From Stagonosporopsis chrysanthemi (Eukaryota; Ascomycota; Dothideomycetes; Pleosporales; Didymellaceae): a stretch of 64,000 bases of DNA. The notes beneath the pieces are model-generated. The model was given only the letters and a program-made list of their open reading frames with translations. It was not told the DNA's origin and searched no databases. The position numbers were made by a program, and so were the translations under genes. The stretch's first letter is position 1. Each line of letters begins with the position of its first letter. Location: assembly GCA_022560025.1 (NCBI GenBank), contig JAFISE010000006.1, forward strand, positions 248,001 to 312,000, read 5' to 3'. Below are positions 1 to 12,300 of the stretch, piece after piece.

Positions 1-95
1 TTCGCAAACGCAACAATGGCATGTGTACCCAAACGCCGCGCTATTTAAAATCATGATGGCTAGGCCCAAGCAAGCTATCTTCAACAGAGTAGCAA

Positions 96-930
96 TCACC
101 ACATATCTTCCATGCCCTCCATGGCCTCCATCTCGTCCGCAAAAGGATCGTCATGGGCCAGGCCCGATCGCGAAGGAAGTGTTTTCGTTGTCGAGACGTC
201 TGGCATAGCACCGTCCGCCAAAAGTGCATCCAGTTCATCCTCGTCTGGCTCTGCAGCTGCAGAGACTGAGCGGCTGGCAGACTGCTGATATGTTTCAGGT
301 CCAGGCTGTTGTACGTCGGCGTTTGCTTCAGGCTGTTGTCCTTGCCAAATCCCCACTTGATCTTGCACAGGCTCATTGTGGAGAACTTCCATATCTTCAT
401 CATCGTCGTCGTCATGCGGCATGGTATGCTTCGGTTTTCCCTCGTCTATCCAAGCCCTCCTGTCCACTTGCATTCGTTTCGTGTGCCCCACCTTCTCGAT
501 GATGGCTAAGGCATCTGCGAATTTTGCGCGAGGATAGAGGTTGTCAAGCCAAAGTTGATACATGTTGAGCATGCGCGCAATGTCTCCATACTGATTGCGT
601 GTTAGTATGAACCACACATTGCTAACAGAGAAACTTTACCTCATGCCCTTTCCCTTTGAAGCGCAGTCTTTCCTTTGAAATCTTTTGCAGCCGTGGAATT
701 CCTGCCTCCGAACGCAGCCTTACATCGTCCAACTTTGGTATAGGTACGCGCTTCTTCGCGATTACAATTTCCTCGTCGATACCTAGACCTGTATCTGCGT
801 CATTGTTGGAGATGGGATTGTTGATTGTAGGCTCAGACTGCGGTTGGACGTAGCCTCCATCTGCTGCAATCCCGCTCAAGAGATCGTCAAGCTCGTCACC
901 TGAAGCTGATGGTGGATTTGAGGGAGCCAT
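96..930 (-). CDS. CSM3: Csm3/Swi3 replication fork protection subunit
   Basis: Two exons, complement(96..590, 640..930), give 261 residues. The intron has a GTAAAG donor, a CTAAC branch point and a CAG acceptor, and joins in phase 0 between KGHE and YGDIARML. Residues about 65-150 carry the Swi3 domain: a charged lead-in (RLRFKGKGHE), then MLNMYQLWLDNLYPRAKFAD and a HTKRM motif. In known family members Csm3/Swi3 pairs with Tof1/Swi1 at the replication fork, stabilises paused forks and supports S-phase checkpoint signalling and cohesion; a nuclear role is inferred from that. N-terminus and C-terminal third are acidic and low in complexity. The gene is divergent from HPR1, 310 bp start to start, and an ACGCGT lies 52 bp upstream of its ATG. 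Confidence 0.92.
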
Positions 931-973
931 TTGGAAGAAAGTAGTAAAGCGACCGAGTGCAAGTCGCGCCCAT

Positions 974-987
974 CGCGTATGACGCGT
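974..987. promoter_or_regulatory. MCB-like site (ACGCGT) in the CSM3/HPR1 promoter
   Basis: The 310-bp divergent promoter (931-1240) holds a perfect ACGCGT at 982-987 and a CGCGT at 974-978. ACGCGT is the core bound by yeast MBF (Mbp1-Swi6) at G1/S genes. Its closeness to CSM3, a replication gene, makes regulation plausible; binding is inferred. Confidence 0.4.
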
Positions 988-1240
988 TGTGCGCTAACCT
1001 AATCGGTCCTTGGTGTGCCAAGAACACTTTAATCTTGCGACAGAGGACTGGGGTCCTCGGCGAACATCCAATCCACAGTCAGAGCCAGATACTAACCAAG
1101 TCACGCCGCATGTCGAAAGAAACTCTAACATACTGACAGGTCGTTCGAAGTGAATACTCCAGCCTTGGTGGTTCAGGACGTACAAACGCCTGTACTTCTA
1201 TATCTCGCCTTGCGATCACCATCTCACCCATCGTCAAAAG

Positions 1241-3452
1241 ATGGCTGTGCAGGTGCTTGCGAATGCATCTCAGATCCATACTGCAGCAAATTTGAAAGAG
1301 TTGTTGCAACGCGCGCGAAATGTCAAACCAAGCACTTCAATTGAGCCTCCACTTCAAGTCTCAGAGCTAGCTCCCGAAGACGAATTTCTTTCCAGCGACA
1401 TCAATGGCGAGAAGGATATTCTGTCAACTGCATTGGAGAGTGCCGCGAAGGGCGTGTTCTATGCCAGTATTGTGAGGTCTCCACGCTCATCAGACGACTG
1501 AGCTAATACCAGTAGGGAACAACGAAAATCGACGAGCCAGCGTTCGTGACGGTGTGGAACCTCCTCGACATTTTGCAATACTGTGGTGACAGAGGTATGT
1601 GGCCATGTCCAGCGTAAATCGAAACCACAGCTGACCTGATCAGATATATGCTCCGCACAATTGGTACTGCTTCTCATCGAGGAGCTTCTAGATAGCCAGT
1701 CACTTGCACAATGTCGTACCGTTTTCAGTTTTCTCGAATCCCGAAGGGAGGCGATCATTGCGGTAAGCTCGCCTATGTCCTCGATTTACCTTACTGATCT
1801 ATTCACAGATAAGCTCTCAAAACAAATCTCTGGTCATACTTCGGCTGTGCAACGAGCTGCTACGCCGACTCTCTCGTGCCGAAGACCCAGTCTTCTGTGG
1901 GCGCGTTTATATCTTCATGTTTCAGAGCTTCCCTCTCGGCGACAAAAGCTCAGTCAATCTGCGTGGAAACTTTCATGTAGAGAACGTTACGACGTTTGAA
2001 GAGTTTTTAAACGAAGCGAATGTGAACGAGGACCATATGCAAGTCGATAACGACACAGCTACACCTGCGATCGAGTCCACAGCAGATCTGGAAGAAACAT
2101 CAAGCGACCCTTCCAACGGCCGCAAAGGCAAAGAGGAAACTCAAAAAACACTCGACATCGATGCGTTGTATCCAGTGTTTTGGTCATTGCAGCACTCGTT
2201 CTCTAATCCACCCCGACTGTTTGAAGAGAACAACTTCAAAGACTTCCGAAGCAGCCTGGAGGCAACGCTGGCAAAATTCAAAGAGGTGCCCAAGGTGATA
2301 CAATCAGGAGACAACGAGCGCAAGAAAGGACCCAAACCCTCGTCAGGCGACAGCTATGATGCGTTCGCAAACACTTTCAATCCAAAGTACCTCACAAGCC
2401 GTGACCTGTTCAAGCTCGAGGTATGCATATAGTGCCCCTGTCATCAAATGTTGTGACTGACGCTTTGTAGCTAAGCGATCTCGCTTTCCAGCGCCACATC
2501 CTGGTTCAAGCCTTGATTCTCGTCGATTTTCTCTTGACTTTAACCGAGAAAGCAAAGAGCAAGCCACTCTATCAGAATGCGCAGAAAGCCATGCAGTACA
2601 ACTTCACAATGCGTGACCAAGACGTAAGTGTCCGCCACTTTTCCCCGATAGACTTGTTTTGCCACCGGCGTTTGCGTCAGCAAGCATCACTTCACGTTGC
2701 CATCGCTAACCTTAAAGCACAGACCGAGTGGGCATTGGGCATCAAAAACGCCATCGCAAACTATCTGCAGGAGGGACCAGATGGCAAATTTTACTACCGC
2801 ATGGTAGACACCGTGCTTTCGCGTGACAAGAATTGGGTGAGATGGAAAATGGAGAATTGCCAGCCGTTCACTCGCACGAGAGTTGACACATCAGAGGTTC
2901 TGTCCTCGAAATCGGACGCAGTACGTGCGGTGGCGAAGAAGAGGCCGATGGAACCCACAGGCGTGCCCAGCTCCCTGGACTTTTTGTACAACACAGAAGC
3001 GGAGACCGGTCTGGCGCAGCTGCGCCAGCGTGATCGGTATGTTCTCACACATTTCTGACACCTTGATGATGTTTACGAGGCTTACACCCGGCAGATTCGA
3101 TCCACCGAGCGCAGAGACGTATGCGAAGAAGGTCAAGATGGCAGACCTAGATTTGGAGATGGCTAACAATGACGCCGAGAAGCGTGAGCTAGAAGACAAG
3201 AAGTCAAGCTATATCTGGAGGGGTCTCCGTGCGGCTTCTCAAACACAGCTGAGTTCGTTCGACAAGCTTGAGCATGGTAAAGGTCTGGAGGCTCTTCAGC
3301 CGGCTCCATCTCAGTCTGAAATTGCAGGCGACCAAACCGCACCCACTCTTGCGGAAGACAGGGATGCCGCTCCGCCAGAGGAACAGAATAGCGTCGAGGA
3401 GCAGCGGCCCGGGCAACAAAGTCAAGTGACCGCAGATACAGAGATGAGTTAG
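1241..3452 (+). CDS. HPR1: THO complex subunit 1 (Hpr1/THOC1)
   Basis: Seven exons give 621 residues: 1241..1471, 1516..1594, 1644..1762, 1809..2420, 2471..2623, 2723..3036, 3095..3452. All introns are GT-AG and all phases join. The protein reads as the THOC1/efThoc1 family: VWNLLDILQYCGDRD, then LLLIEELLDSQSL, LRLCNELLRRLSRAEDPVFCGR and the hallmark FQSFPLGDKSSVNLRG-type stretch. Later segments (LVDFLLTLTEKAKS, FYYRMVDTVLSRDKNWVRWK, RFDPPSAETYAKKV) also fit. Hpr1 is a core THO subunit acting in the nucleus in transcription elongation, mRNP packaging and export and R-loop avoidance. The last 60 residues are low-complexity and acidic. The 1241 start is the first in-frame ATG after the shared promoter. 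I am sure of the family and fairly sure of every junction. Confidence 0.93.
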
Positions 3453-6400
3453 CCAGCAGGGGCATTGTGGCCGGTACGAGTTTGGCGCGTCATCAGGGGT
3501 TCTCGACATGCAGTTCCTTTCACGTTCTCCACCCTTTCTTGACGATGTGCATTGTGGGGAGCAGCGTAACGCCCGGGTGATGAGAAAGTGGTGTAGGCGA
3601 GGGTCATATGGGCTTTGGCCAGTCATCATACATGTCTCCGAGCAATCATTGGGGTACTAACGCGGTCGCCAGCAGACGGTAAGCAGCCGCAGAACGGCGC
3701 CACACTTCACATGGCGCCACGATCTGCAGCTACAGAGATGAAAGGCACGAACGAAGGGACTGGACCGCTTGCCTGGCGAGACATTGTGTCATTCCCGGCG
3801 CTGCAGAAATGAGCTGGACAGCGAACACAGCAAGTGCGGCTACCAGCCAGGGTGACAACAGGCGGGTATGGGCCGTGTTGCCAGTCATTGGCCGAGAATT
3901 GAGTTCAGATGGTCCACGTACGTGGGCGATGCTGCGGTCTTCCGAAATGAAGGGACCTTGTCTTACCTGTCACAACGTTCTCCAGTGTACACTGGACGGA
4001 TACACTCCCCATGTCATGGCATATTGCTGCCTGCAGAGCGTCGACGCGATTGAACAGGCGCGCCAGAGAGAGTTTCCAAGCGTTCGCAGACGGCATTATC
4101 GATAGCCTTCAATGCAATGGCACAAAGAGAAAAAATCGAACACGCGCGTTTCTCAGAGCATCTTCTACCGACATTAACATGCAATCCATGTGTGCATCAA
4201 ACCCGCACGCTCTTTGCTGTGCACCAATGGCCCGCCAAAATCTCCGCGGCGGTTTCGCTTTCTGCTGCTGGGTGGGCGGATGAAAGCGGGTAGTAAAATG
4301 ACAGGAGCAGGACTTGGCATGTGTTTTGAAATGGACCGTGAGGCCGGTCTCGGCACCGGTTGTGGTGCTGGAGATTGCGTACGCCAGCGAAAAGCGGTCT
4401 CTGGCACTTGGGTTTCTTTTTTGCGGCACGAAACATGCCAAACGGCCCAAACACTGACCGCCGGCTGTGTGCTTCACGGACGTGCAATGCAAGCTAGTGC
4501 TCTGGCAGTAACGCCGCGAGTGCCGACGTGCACAGTACGAGGAGCACACCGCACCCATTGCGCGCTTGGCTGTCGTTGCTGCATTCTACTGATGCACCAC
4601 ACCCCAGGGTGGTGCGCCGGGCTGGCCAGCTCGTTCAGGCACGGGTGATGACTTTGTCCGGCCTGAGCGCTGCTGATCCCCGCGGAAACCTGGAAGGGGT
4701 GGCTGCGGTCAGTGCGCTAACCTGCACTGGCCTGTGCTGGCCAGCACTGACTGCGATCTCAACGCGGGCCCACCTGCCTATCCTTGACGTCCCCTCAACG
4801 CGTCTTCGAGACATGGAGGCAGCCTCACGCAGCGAAACCGACTGGCGTCTGGCGTCTGGATGCTGGGGCCGTCAACCTTGTGCGTGCGGCCGCCCTGGGC
4901 ACCCTGTCGCGACGTGTTACGTCGACGGCGACGGCTGTCAGAGCCACCGACAGAAGGCCGGCGTTGCACCATGCTGGAGCTGGCTTCGAGAAACCACGAT
5001 CCCAGCGCGGCCCGAAGCTTTTCGCCGTTGAATCCTCCAGCCAGATCGTTCACTGCACGCGCTACACAGTGCAGCCGGCGCTGCTCCTAGGCGCTCGACT
5101 ACAGGCAACTACTCGTGACTACACGGGCGCCCGCTACGACTGATCGCGCAGGTGTGTAGCCGGCTTGTGCCAGTCCAGCACCGATCAAGTTAACCGCTGT
5201 TTGCTGGCTGCGAGGGCATCCACGCACCGAATTTCATGCGTCACAGGGCGCAATGGGCGGCTCGAGAGAACAAGGCTGATGCAGCGCGTTCCTGACGCAA
5301 TCTCGCAGGCCACACCCGTTACGAGACAGCTGCCAAAAGCTGCTCCAAAGCCACCAGCCGCACACATGCACCGATGTGGACTGCCGTGAAAGCGCTGGTT
5401 ACTCAACAGTAGCATGGATTGAGCACGCTGCACATGCGCGGCTAGCAACACATCTGTTCTCCGTCCGACCTCACCACCACCCTCTCGCTCGCCCACGGCG
5501 CAGACTAAAGCAGCATCGCCCAAAAGACCCCGCAAAGAAGCGTTGCCGAGCCCTGTAACCCTGCCTGTTTAACCCCTGCACCCATTTGCTGCGTGTGTCC
5601 CTGGAGCTCCCGTTGTGCTTCGGGCCAATGATGGCGCCCGCATCCGCCTTGATGGACGCCACGGATCATGCCTTGCTCGTCGGCGGTTTCTTTGCCAGGG
5701 CCCTGGTCACCCTGCAAAGCAGCCCTCCATGTTCACGCACTGCTCACGGTCCTCGAGAAGGCCCCTGGTTCCCAGAGCACCTGATCCAGAGGCCGTCGAT
5801 TCGCCCGCTCCCGCTCCGTCTCTCCTTCACGTCCCGAGCTACCGTATCCTTGTGTCTTGGAGCATTCGGGGGCTTGCTAGCCCTCAACGTTAGTCACGCT
5901 TCTTGTCGTGTAACGATCTGCTTCTAGATCTTCTTGGGATATCATGTTTCCCTAAGAGTGACCTTAGTCCATGCGTGTTCCGACCCCAGTCTTCACACAT
6001 CTCAAAAGCTCGATTTATCCGGATCGTCCACAGTAAAGTGCCGTCAAGCCTTTCCTGTCTGAACCATCTCTTCCCCTCACCCTACTGTTTTCGCACAAGC
6101 ACCTTCTGGGTCTTAGTCTTACTTACAAAGACTGCTCCGCCGCCGAATGCTTCTTGTCCATTCGAGCTAGCCACCTGCTTATCATCACACTTTACTTCAC
6201 CATCAGCTTGGATCCTTATCATATCGACTCGGCATTTACGACAGCACCCCGTTGAACCTCTACCTCTATCAGAATCTTTTTTACACTCAGCATTACCGAG
6301 CCATACATCTATCGAGCCGTGTGTCATTCGGTTGCTAAACCTCGCCACCCTTTGTACCTCCTGCAAGTCATTGGCGGCCAAGGCTCCTAGCCTATCGGTA

Positions 6401-6512
6401 CGATTAGGTCAGTTCCCGTCCTTTTGCGCTGGCCATGGTTACCCCGTGCTAAACTGTCGCAGCTACACAAGCAGTACTACTTTCATTCTATAATCTTTCT
6501 TGCAAAGCGCCA
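3453..6512. other. Intergenic region and long leader of the homeobox gene
   Basis: About 3.06 kb without a convincing gene; open frames on both strands lack codon bias and family resemblance. It holds a perfect 14-bp palindrome at 4734-4747 (GTGCTGGCCAGCAC). From about 5.8 kb it becomes pyrimidine-rich and leader-like up to the homeobox ATG. Probably mostly upstream regulatory DNA of that gene. Confidence 0.6.
5944..6452 (+). promoter_or_regulatory. Group of short upstream ORFs before the homeobox gene
   Basis: Four ATG-initiated short frames precede the main start: 5944-5955 (3 codons plus stop), 5971-6036 (21 codons), 6147-6170 (7 codons) and 6435-6452 (5 codons). If the transcript starts before 5944, as the pyrimidine-rich leader suggests, they would affect translation of the homeobox protein. 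The transcription start is not known from sequence. Confidence 0.35.
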
Positions 6513-8234
6513 ATGATTGACGGAAGCTTCAAAGTTCCCCTGTCTCCACCAACTTCGCCACGCAATTCTGCGTACGGCATGTCCACGGCCGACGACGAGT
6601 GGCAGACTTCCCTAAAGACAGAAGAGCACACTCCGCCACACTCGGATTGCGACATGACTGTTCTTCAGGTTGAGGACGCCAGCAACACATATGATCTCAA
6701 GCGACCCTCAATCCGATCGCATAAGAGCTTTCCCTACCTCCTCGACAACAAGTCACATCTCAGCCATGGTGCTAACTCACTTCCAACGGTCAACGAGATT
6801 GAGCCGCACGATTTGCCTGCTGTGACGTTTGGCGGCTCAGCTCCCACAAGCCCAATCTCGAGACTGACTCCGTCTTCGACCCATGATGAGAACGCCGAGG
6901 AGAAGGCCGATGATGAGGGCGACGATGTCATCCTGGACGAGAAGGATGATGAGGCTGACAGCGACGCCAACGAGGAGGACAGGCCAATGACGGCTGCTGA
7001 AATCCGGGCGGCAAAGCGCAAGATGAAGAGATTCAGGCTCACGCACAACCAAACTCGCTTTCTCATGAGCGAATTCGCCCGTCAGGCCCATCCGGATGCC
7101 GCTCATCGAGAGCGTCTGTCCCGTGAAATTCCAGGCCTGAGTCCTCGACAGGTGCAAGTATGGTTTCAGAACCGGTAAGCAGACTCACACGATAGCTGCG
7201 TGCGACGCTAACTATGATACAGACGAGCGAAGCTCAAGCGTCTCACTAGTGACGATCGTGAACGCATGATGAGATCCCGGGCTCTGCCAGACGACTTTGA
7301 TATGGCACAAGCACTGCACACTCCTTTCGGCAACTCCCACGGACTTGGAACACCCCTTGCTTCTCCAGCTGCATTCGGCCAGGGCTTTCCTGAGAGTGCC
7401 ATGATGCGACCCCTGAGCATCGATACTCTGCGACGAGCAACACTTGACTCTCACATGTCGCCCACAGGCATCAGCCCTGCCTTTGGTGGATTTGCATTCA
7501 CACCGCCGCATTCAGCGACCGATACACTCTCACCCGTCTCAGCACACGACTCGCCCTTTGGCTTCCCTTCCACATCTCTTGATGGCAGCCCAAGGACATC
7601 CAACCCCTTTTCCATACCAGTCAGCACATCTACATCATACTCTTCACAGCACACTATTCCACGCCTGGCTCTTCACGCCGATCGCATCGGCCGAACCCGT
7701 GCTGGAACTCTCGACTCGCCTCTCCGAACAAGCATGAGCTACTCTCACACTAGCGATGTTACTCAGACATCTATGGACTCCAACAGCCACTCTGATGCTT
7801 CGCGGTCGTTCTCGAGCTCTATGATGCCGTATGGCATTGGATATTCTTGTGAGTTAAGCTACAATTGATCTCGCAGTACCAAACTAACGTGCATAGACGC
7901 TCCTGTTCCAGGGTTTCAAGCATCCAGCTCCAACAGGATGCGCTCGTTCTCGAACGGCGTTCCCAGGCGTATCGAACTGAGCACCCACTATGCTCCAAAC
8001 CGTAGCGTTTCCACACCCCAAACCGCTCAATTCCCATCTTACTCCAGTGCACCGCTTGCCACACCAGTCTCGTACGGTATGCCTCAGTTGAGCGCACCGC
8101 ACCATCTGTCCAGCTTCTCCAACTCCTATCTTCGAAATGACTCGGCACACAACGACAGTTACTCCGGGGTCAGCTCTTCCCTTCGAGACATGCTTGGACA
8201 TGCTGATCACGGGCACGACAACCACGGCTACTGA
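6513..8234 (+). CDS. Homeobox transcription factor
   Basis: Three exons (6513..7174, 7223..7848, 7897..8234) give 541 residues. A homeodomain spans about residues 171-230: a basic arm (KRKMKRFRL), helices 1-2 (TRFLMSEFARQAHPDAAHRE) and the recognition helix VQVWFQNRRAKLKR. The first intron splits the codon between the two arginines of WFQNR/R. Upstream is an acidic stretch (about 125-160) and an N-terminus with SPPTSPR-type proline-directed sites. The C-terminal 300 residues are Ser/Pro/Thr-rich and look disordered, as in activation regions. Homeobox factors of this type in filamentous fungi commonly control conidiation or fruiting; which target set applies here cannot be read from sequence. 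The gene is isolated, with 3 kb upstream and 6.4 kb downstream free of genes, as is usual for developmental regulators. Confidence 0.9.
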
Positions 8235-9356
8235 TTCATGCCTTTGTCTCAACATCTTTTTCTGATCTGGCGTTTAGCGCATCATTGGGCGGTAAAACTA
8301 TCTTACCGTAGCAGTTACGGGTGCACAGTGTTGCTTAGGTATCATGACTTCACGGCTTTTCGAGCAGTCCAAATTTTTAAGTGCGGTAAACTCTTCTGTG
8401 GCCGTATCTAAGCCACATGCGTTTCGCTTTCTTCGGCCAATCTTGGATGGATCGATTTTGCTTTGCGATCTCTCCGACAGATTTGGGCTTTCAAAATGTT
8501 GGTATACTTTCACAGGAGCGATGGCGCTTCTGGTATACCCTTCACTCTTCATGTAACTATCTTGGTAACTCAGTTCTTCTTTGGTCTTCATGCAAATACA
8601 TTATGATGCTCATCATCAAGTCGGTGTATGCCCCTTGCCGGCCCTGGTTCTGTTGTACGCGCAAGATGACTTCCAATACACCATCAATTTATCAATGTAG
8701 ACAATCCAATCCATCATGACTACCGATCAATGCAAGGCGTCTTGCAGTACCAGCCCCTCACTTGCCACCCTCGCACGAGAAGTCAAACGTTGATCTTCTC
8801 TCCTCGCTGCTGCCTCCCCTCCACACATTCATCAGGAATGACGTCCCGGCCCTCCTCGTTATGGACAGGGTGATGACAGCGCGTACCTGCACTAATGGGC
8901 TCACCTTACTCGCGCCCTGTTCGCCCCTGCGGTTAGCCTGCGGTCAGCCGGCAACAATAGGGCAAGGGCGAAAGACACCGACTAAGAGACGCAAGCACAT
9001 TGTCACTTGCACCGTAGCGCCATGGTCCGGCTGCGCACTGCACAAAACTACACACATGATGCCCGCGCGCGGGCGTCTGGACGGGTATCAGTTGCCCGTC
9101 CCATCCCCCGCAAGCCGCCGGCGCCCACCGCGGGTGCGCCTCGGTATGGCACCCATCGTGAGCTGGCATGTGTACGGCGCGCGCAAGTGGTCACAGACGC
9201 CGCCAGCCCATGGGCCAGCCATGCGAGCCATGCGAGCCTGGTCGGTCACCTGTGCCCGTCGGCTCGAGTTGAACGGTGCGCCAGCGCGGCGGCGATCCAA
9301 CGCCCGCGTGCCTGCTCATCTTTGCCCATCTGCATCTGCATTTGCGTGCACCCTCT

Positions 9357-9369
9357 CCCCCCCCCCCCC
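9357..9369. repeat. C13 homopolymer run
   Basis: Thirteen consecutive C in a pyrimidine-rich stretch; prone to length slippage and to sequencing error. Confidence 0.9.
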
Positions 9370-12300
9370 TCCCATGTCAAGCCGGGGGTAGAAAGTTTGT
9401 GACGTGCCTCGGAAATGTTAAAGGGCTACTTGACGCAGCCTGCATCTAGACAATCACACCGCCACAGGTGCAGCGGGTGTAGAACTTGGGGATCGGCGAG
9501 GATGCAGCGCTCACCCGTGATCAGCAGATCACACACGACGAAAGAAACCTGTGTTGTGCATGAAGCTAGAGATTTTTTTGACGACGAACGATGCCGCAAT
9601 TCTGGAAGAAAGGAGAACCAGAATCCGCGGCCCCAATCAGCAGCTCGGGAAGGTTGCCCAGTCTCGATTTACCCTGAGCCCCTAAGATCTGCTGCTAGCA
9701 AACTTAGTTTACATCTGCTCTGTTGTCACCCGCGGCTCCACGCCCTACGGTACGCCCGCCAAGATCAGAGTCACTTGCGCCATCCATCCTCCCGCCAGCC
9801 AACGTCCGCCGTTTAATAGCTCTAATTGAGTGCAAGTGTACCTTCTGCAGAGCCGTAGGATTGGAGGAAATTGCAACAGCTTTGCTGCTACAAATCCGCC
9901 GATTCCTCGACGCAGGGGTGTACTGCGGTGACCCTCTTGCACGTTGCATGTGCAAGGGAAAAACGCGTGTTGCAGATGGACATGTTGCACCGTCCACGTT
10001 TTCTTCCCGCAGAACGGAGAAAGAGCAATCTGCAGCATCCGCGGGATCCTTGCGTGGGCATCGGGATATGTGGTCGGTCGCTATAACGCCTGAATCGCTG
10101 CAAAGCCCCACTATACCATTCCCCATATCATGACTGTCGCTATGCAGAACCAAACAAGTACACAGGGCAATTTAGCCACTGGCAGACCAAGCTCCATACT
10201 TTCCCGCCGCAAAGCTGAGCGTGAGATGAACGCTGACACTGCCCTCGGTTCCTGGAGCTAGAAGCCGAAATTAAGCAGGACCGCTGGGCCGTTCCGTCTG
10301 GGGTAAAGTGTGGAGAAGCGATGCTGCGGGTGATTATTGGGGAGACTGGTCATGCGGAGGCGAAGAGGCTTACTGAATGGAAGACATGGACAACCATGCG
10401 AAGTCTTGGACATGTCCATATGCAATGATCCTCGTGTGGCCGCTGTCAGAGTGTCATGACAGCTGTACCCCCTTCTCGTGTCAGGCTGCGATTACTTTCA
10501 AGCTGACCAGCGACATGCTCGCTTGCGTCTTTCGCAAACTGGTGTAGAATCGCGGCGCGTAATTGGTCGCATGTCGGTCTCAGCTCTCGGGTGGAAGATG
10601 CGAAAAGCCGCGATGTACTCTGTAAGTTTCAAATAGTCTGGTGTGGTGGAGCTTGGTGTGCTTGTGTCGCCTGCCGCACTTTCCTGATGGAACTATCCGG
10701 ACACATGAATAGGTTTGTGATGACAAGAGGATGTTCAATTACTCCGAGATCATGGCGCATAGAGCGGCACAGCTTGTTGTTGTGTTCTCGCTTGGATATC
10801 AAGGTACGTACCGAGCCACCCTGCTCTTGAGGCTGGGAAGGGAATCGTATCCGCTTGCTATGCATCGAGACTTTCCTCTTCGAGACATATTTTGCCCGGC
10901 TGGACGGGACGTGTCGTGAATGTGACAGACTCTGCATTACTTAGTTTGCGCCATTGCAGAGCTGTTGTTGGAGCCCAACTCGTGCAGGAAATGACTGGGT
11001 GGAGCAGCAGGAAATGAGAGGCAATGAAGATCCGGGGTTTAAACGGTCAGCCTCGTGCAATCTCGCACACGCGAGTTCTGTACATGCAAGTTAACGGAAC
11101 GGACAGAGCTATCAGCCGGTCATCTTACACAACCATCGTGGAGCTCCTTCGAGTCTCCTGCAGGACAGATGCCCGGGATTTCCCTGCAGCCTTACCCTTC
11201 CTGGCATCTCAGTGACATGGGCCGTGCACTGCGCTTTTTCGCACCGACGATTGGTAGCATTTCTTTGGTCGACGACAATCGTTGCCGTTCCTGATGCAGC
11301 ACGGAGTGAAGATGAACGCGTCAACATTACTGGTGGAACGAGAGTACAGTAGCTAACTTGCACTCGCGTGTGTTCATGCGGTACTTGAAATTTTCGGCTT
11401 GAGCATCTCACATGTCGGTTGGGTTCCGAGTCATGAAGACCATGCAGACTCGGTGCATCTTGGGACGATGTACCGATGCGAGGACGAGATGGGTAGAAGC
11501 TCATGCATCCGGTACCATCGGCGGCATTTGACACCTCCGGCATCACCTTGCTCGTGCTCTCACTTTTGGATCCACCAGCAGCGCTGGCAACACAAAATCG
11601 CTCGATGCTGGTCTTGGCCTTCGACGACCTGCCTCTTTGCATCACCAAGCCGGATGTGTGGAAGGACCGGAAGGGTTGCGCGAGGCGCCTCTAGTGCCCG
11701 ACAACATTATGCATGCTTGGGATTGCGCATGCCCATGCTGTCGATTCCCGAGGCTGTGCCTCAGTACTACAGCCGTTGTCAGCAAAGCGGCCGGCGCCTT
11801 GCGCATTTCTTCACTACAGTGGTCATTGCTCGTACCGAATACGGCCGCTGGTGGCGCTGAGCATGGTGTGCACTGTGCATACACGGAGGCCGAAGGGATG
11901 GTAGACGGCGAATGCTAGAGGTGGACGGTCCCAACCCGTGGAAGGACCGGATGAGGCTGGCACGGTCTGCCTCCAAGACCGACTTCAGGATGCTACCGAT
12001 ATTCAAGGGTCAGAAGATATCGCGCTCGTAGCGCTGCGACGGTCGAGATGCTGACCTATGTACACAGCCTCAACGTGAAATTTGTATTGGCAGGCATGTT
12101 GACGTTATCTGACCTCCTACCACATTCGACGAAGAGACCGCAGCTAGCGTTCGGCGGGCGGCTCCTTCGCGAAGTCACACTGGAATCCGCACCATGTATG
12201 TCGGCATGCTCCTGATCCTTCATATCTGGCGGTTTGACGCATCACCGTGTGCCTGGATTACTTGGAACGATGTGCCCTGCGCAGTAGCTTGGCTGCCGCT

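Noticed and set aside
5903..6493. A 196-codon frame just upstream of the homeobox gene
   Set aside because: It has no ATG at its start, and its Ser/Cys/Leu-rich composition is that of a translated pyrimidine-rich leader.
11658..11951. A 14-bp direct repeat (GTGGAAGGACCGGA at 11658 and 11938)
   Set aside because: Only 14 bp match with no extension on either side; compatible with chance or micro-duplication in 6 kb of DNA and not transposon ends.
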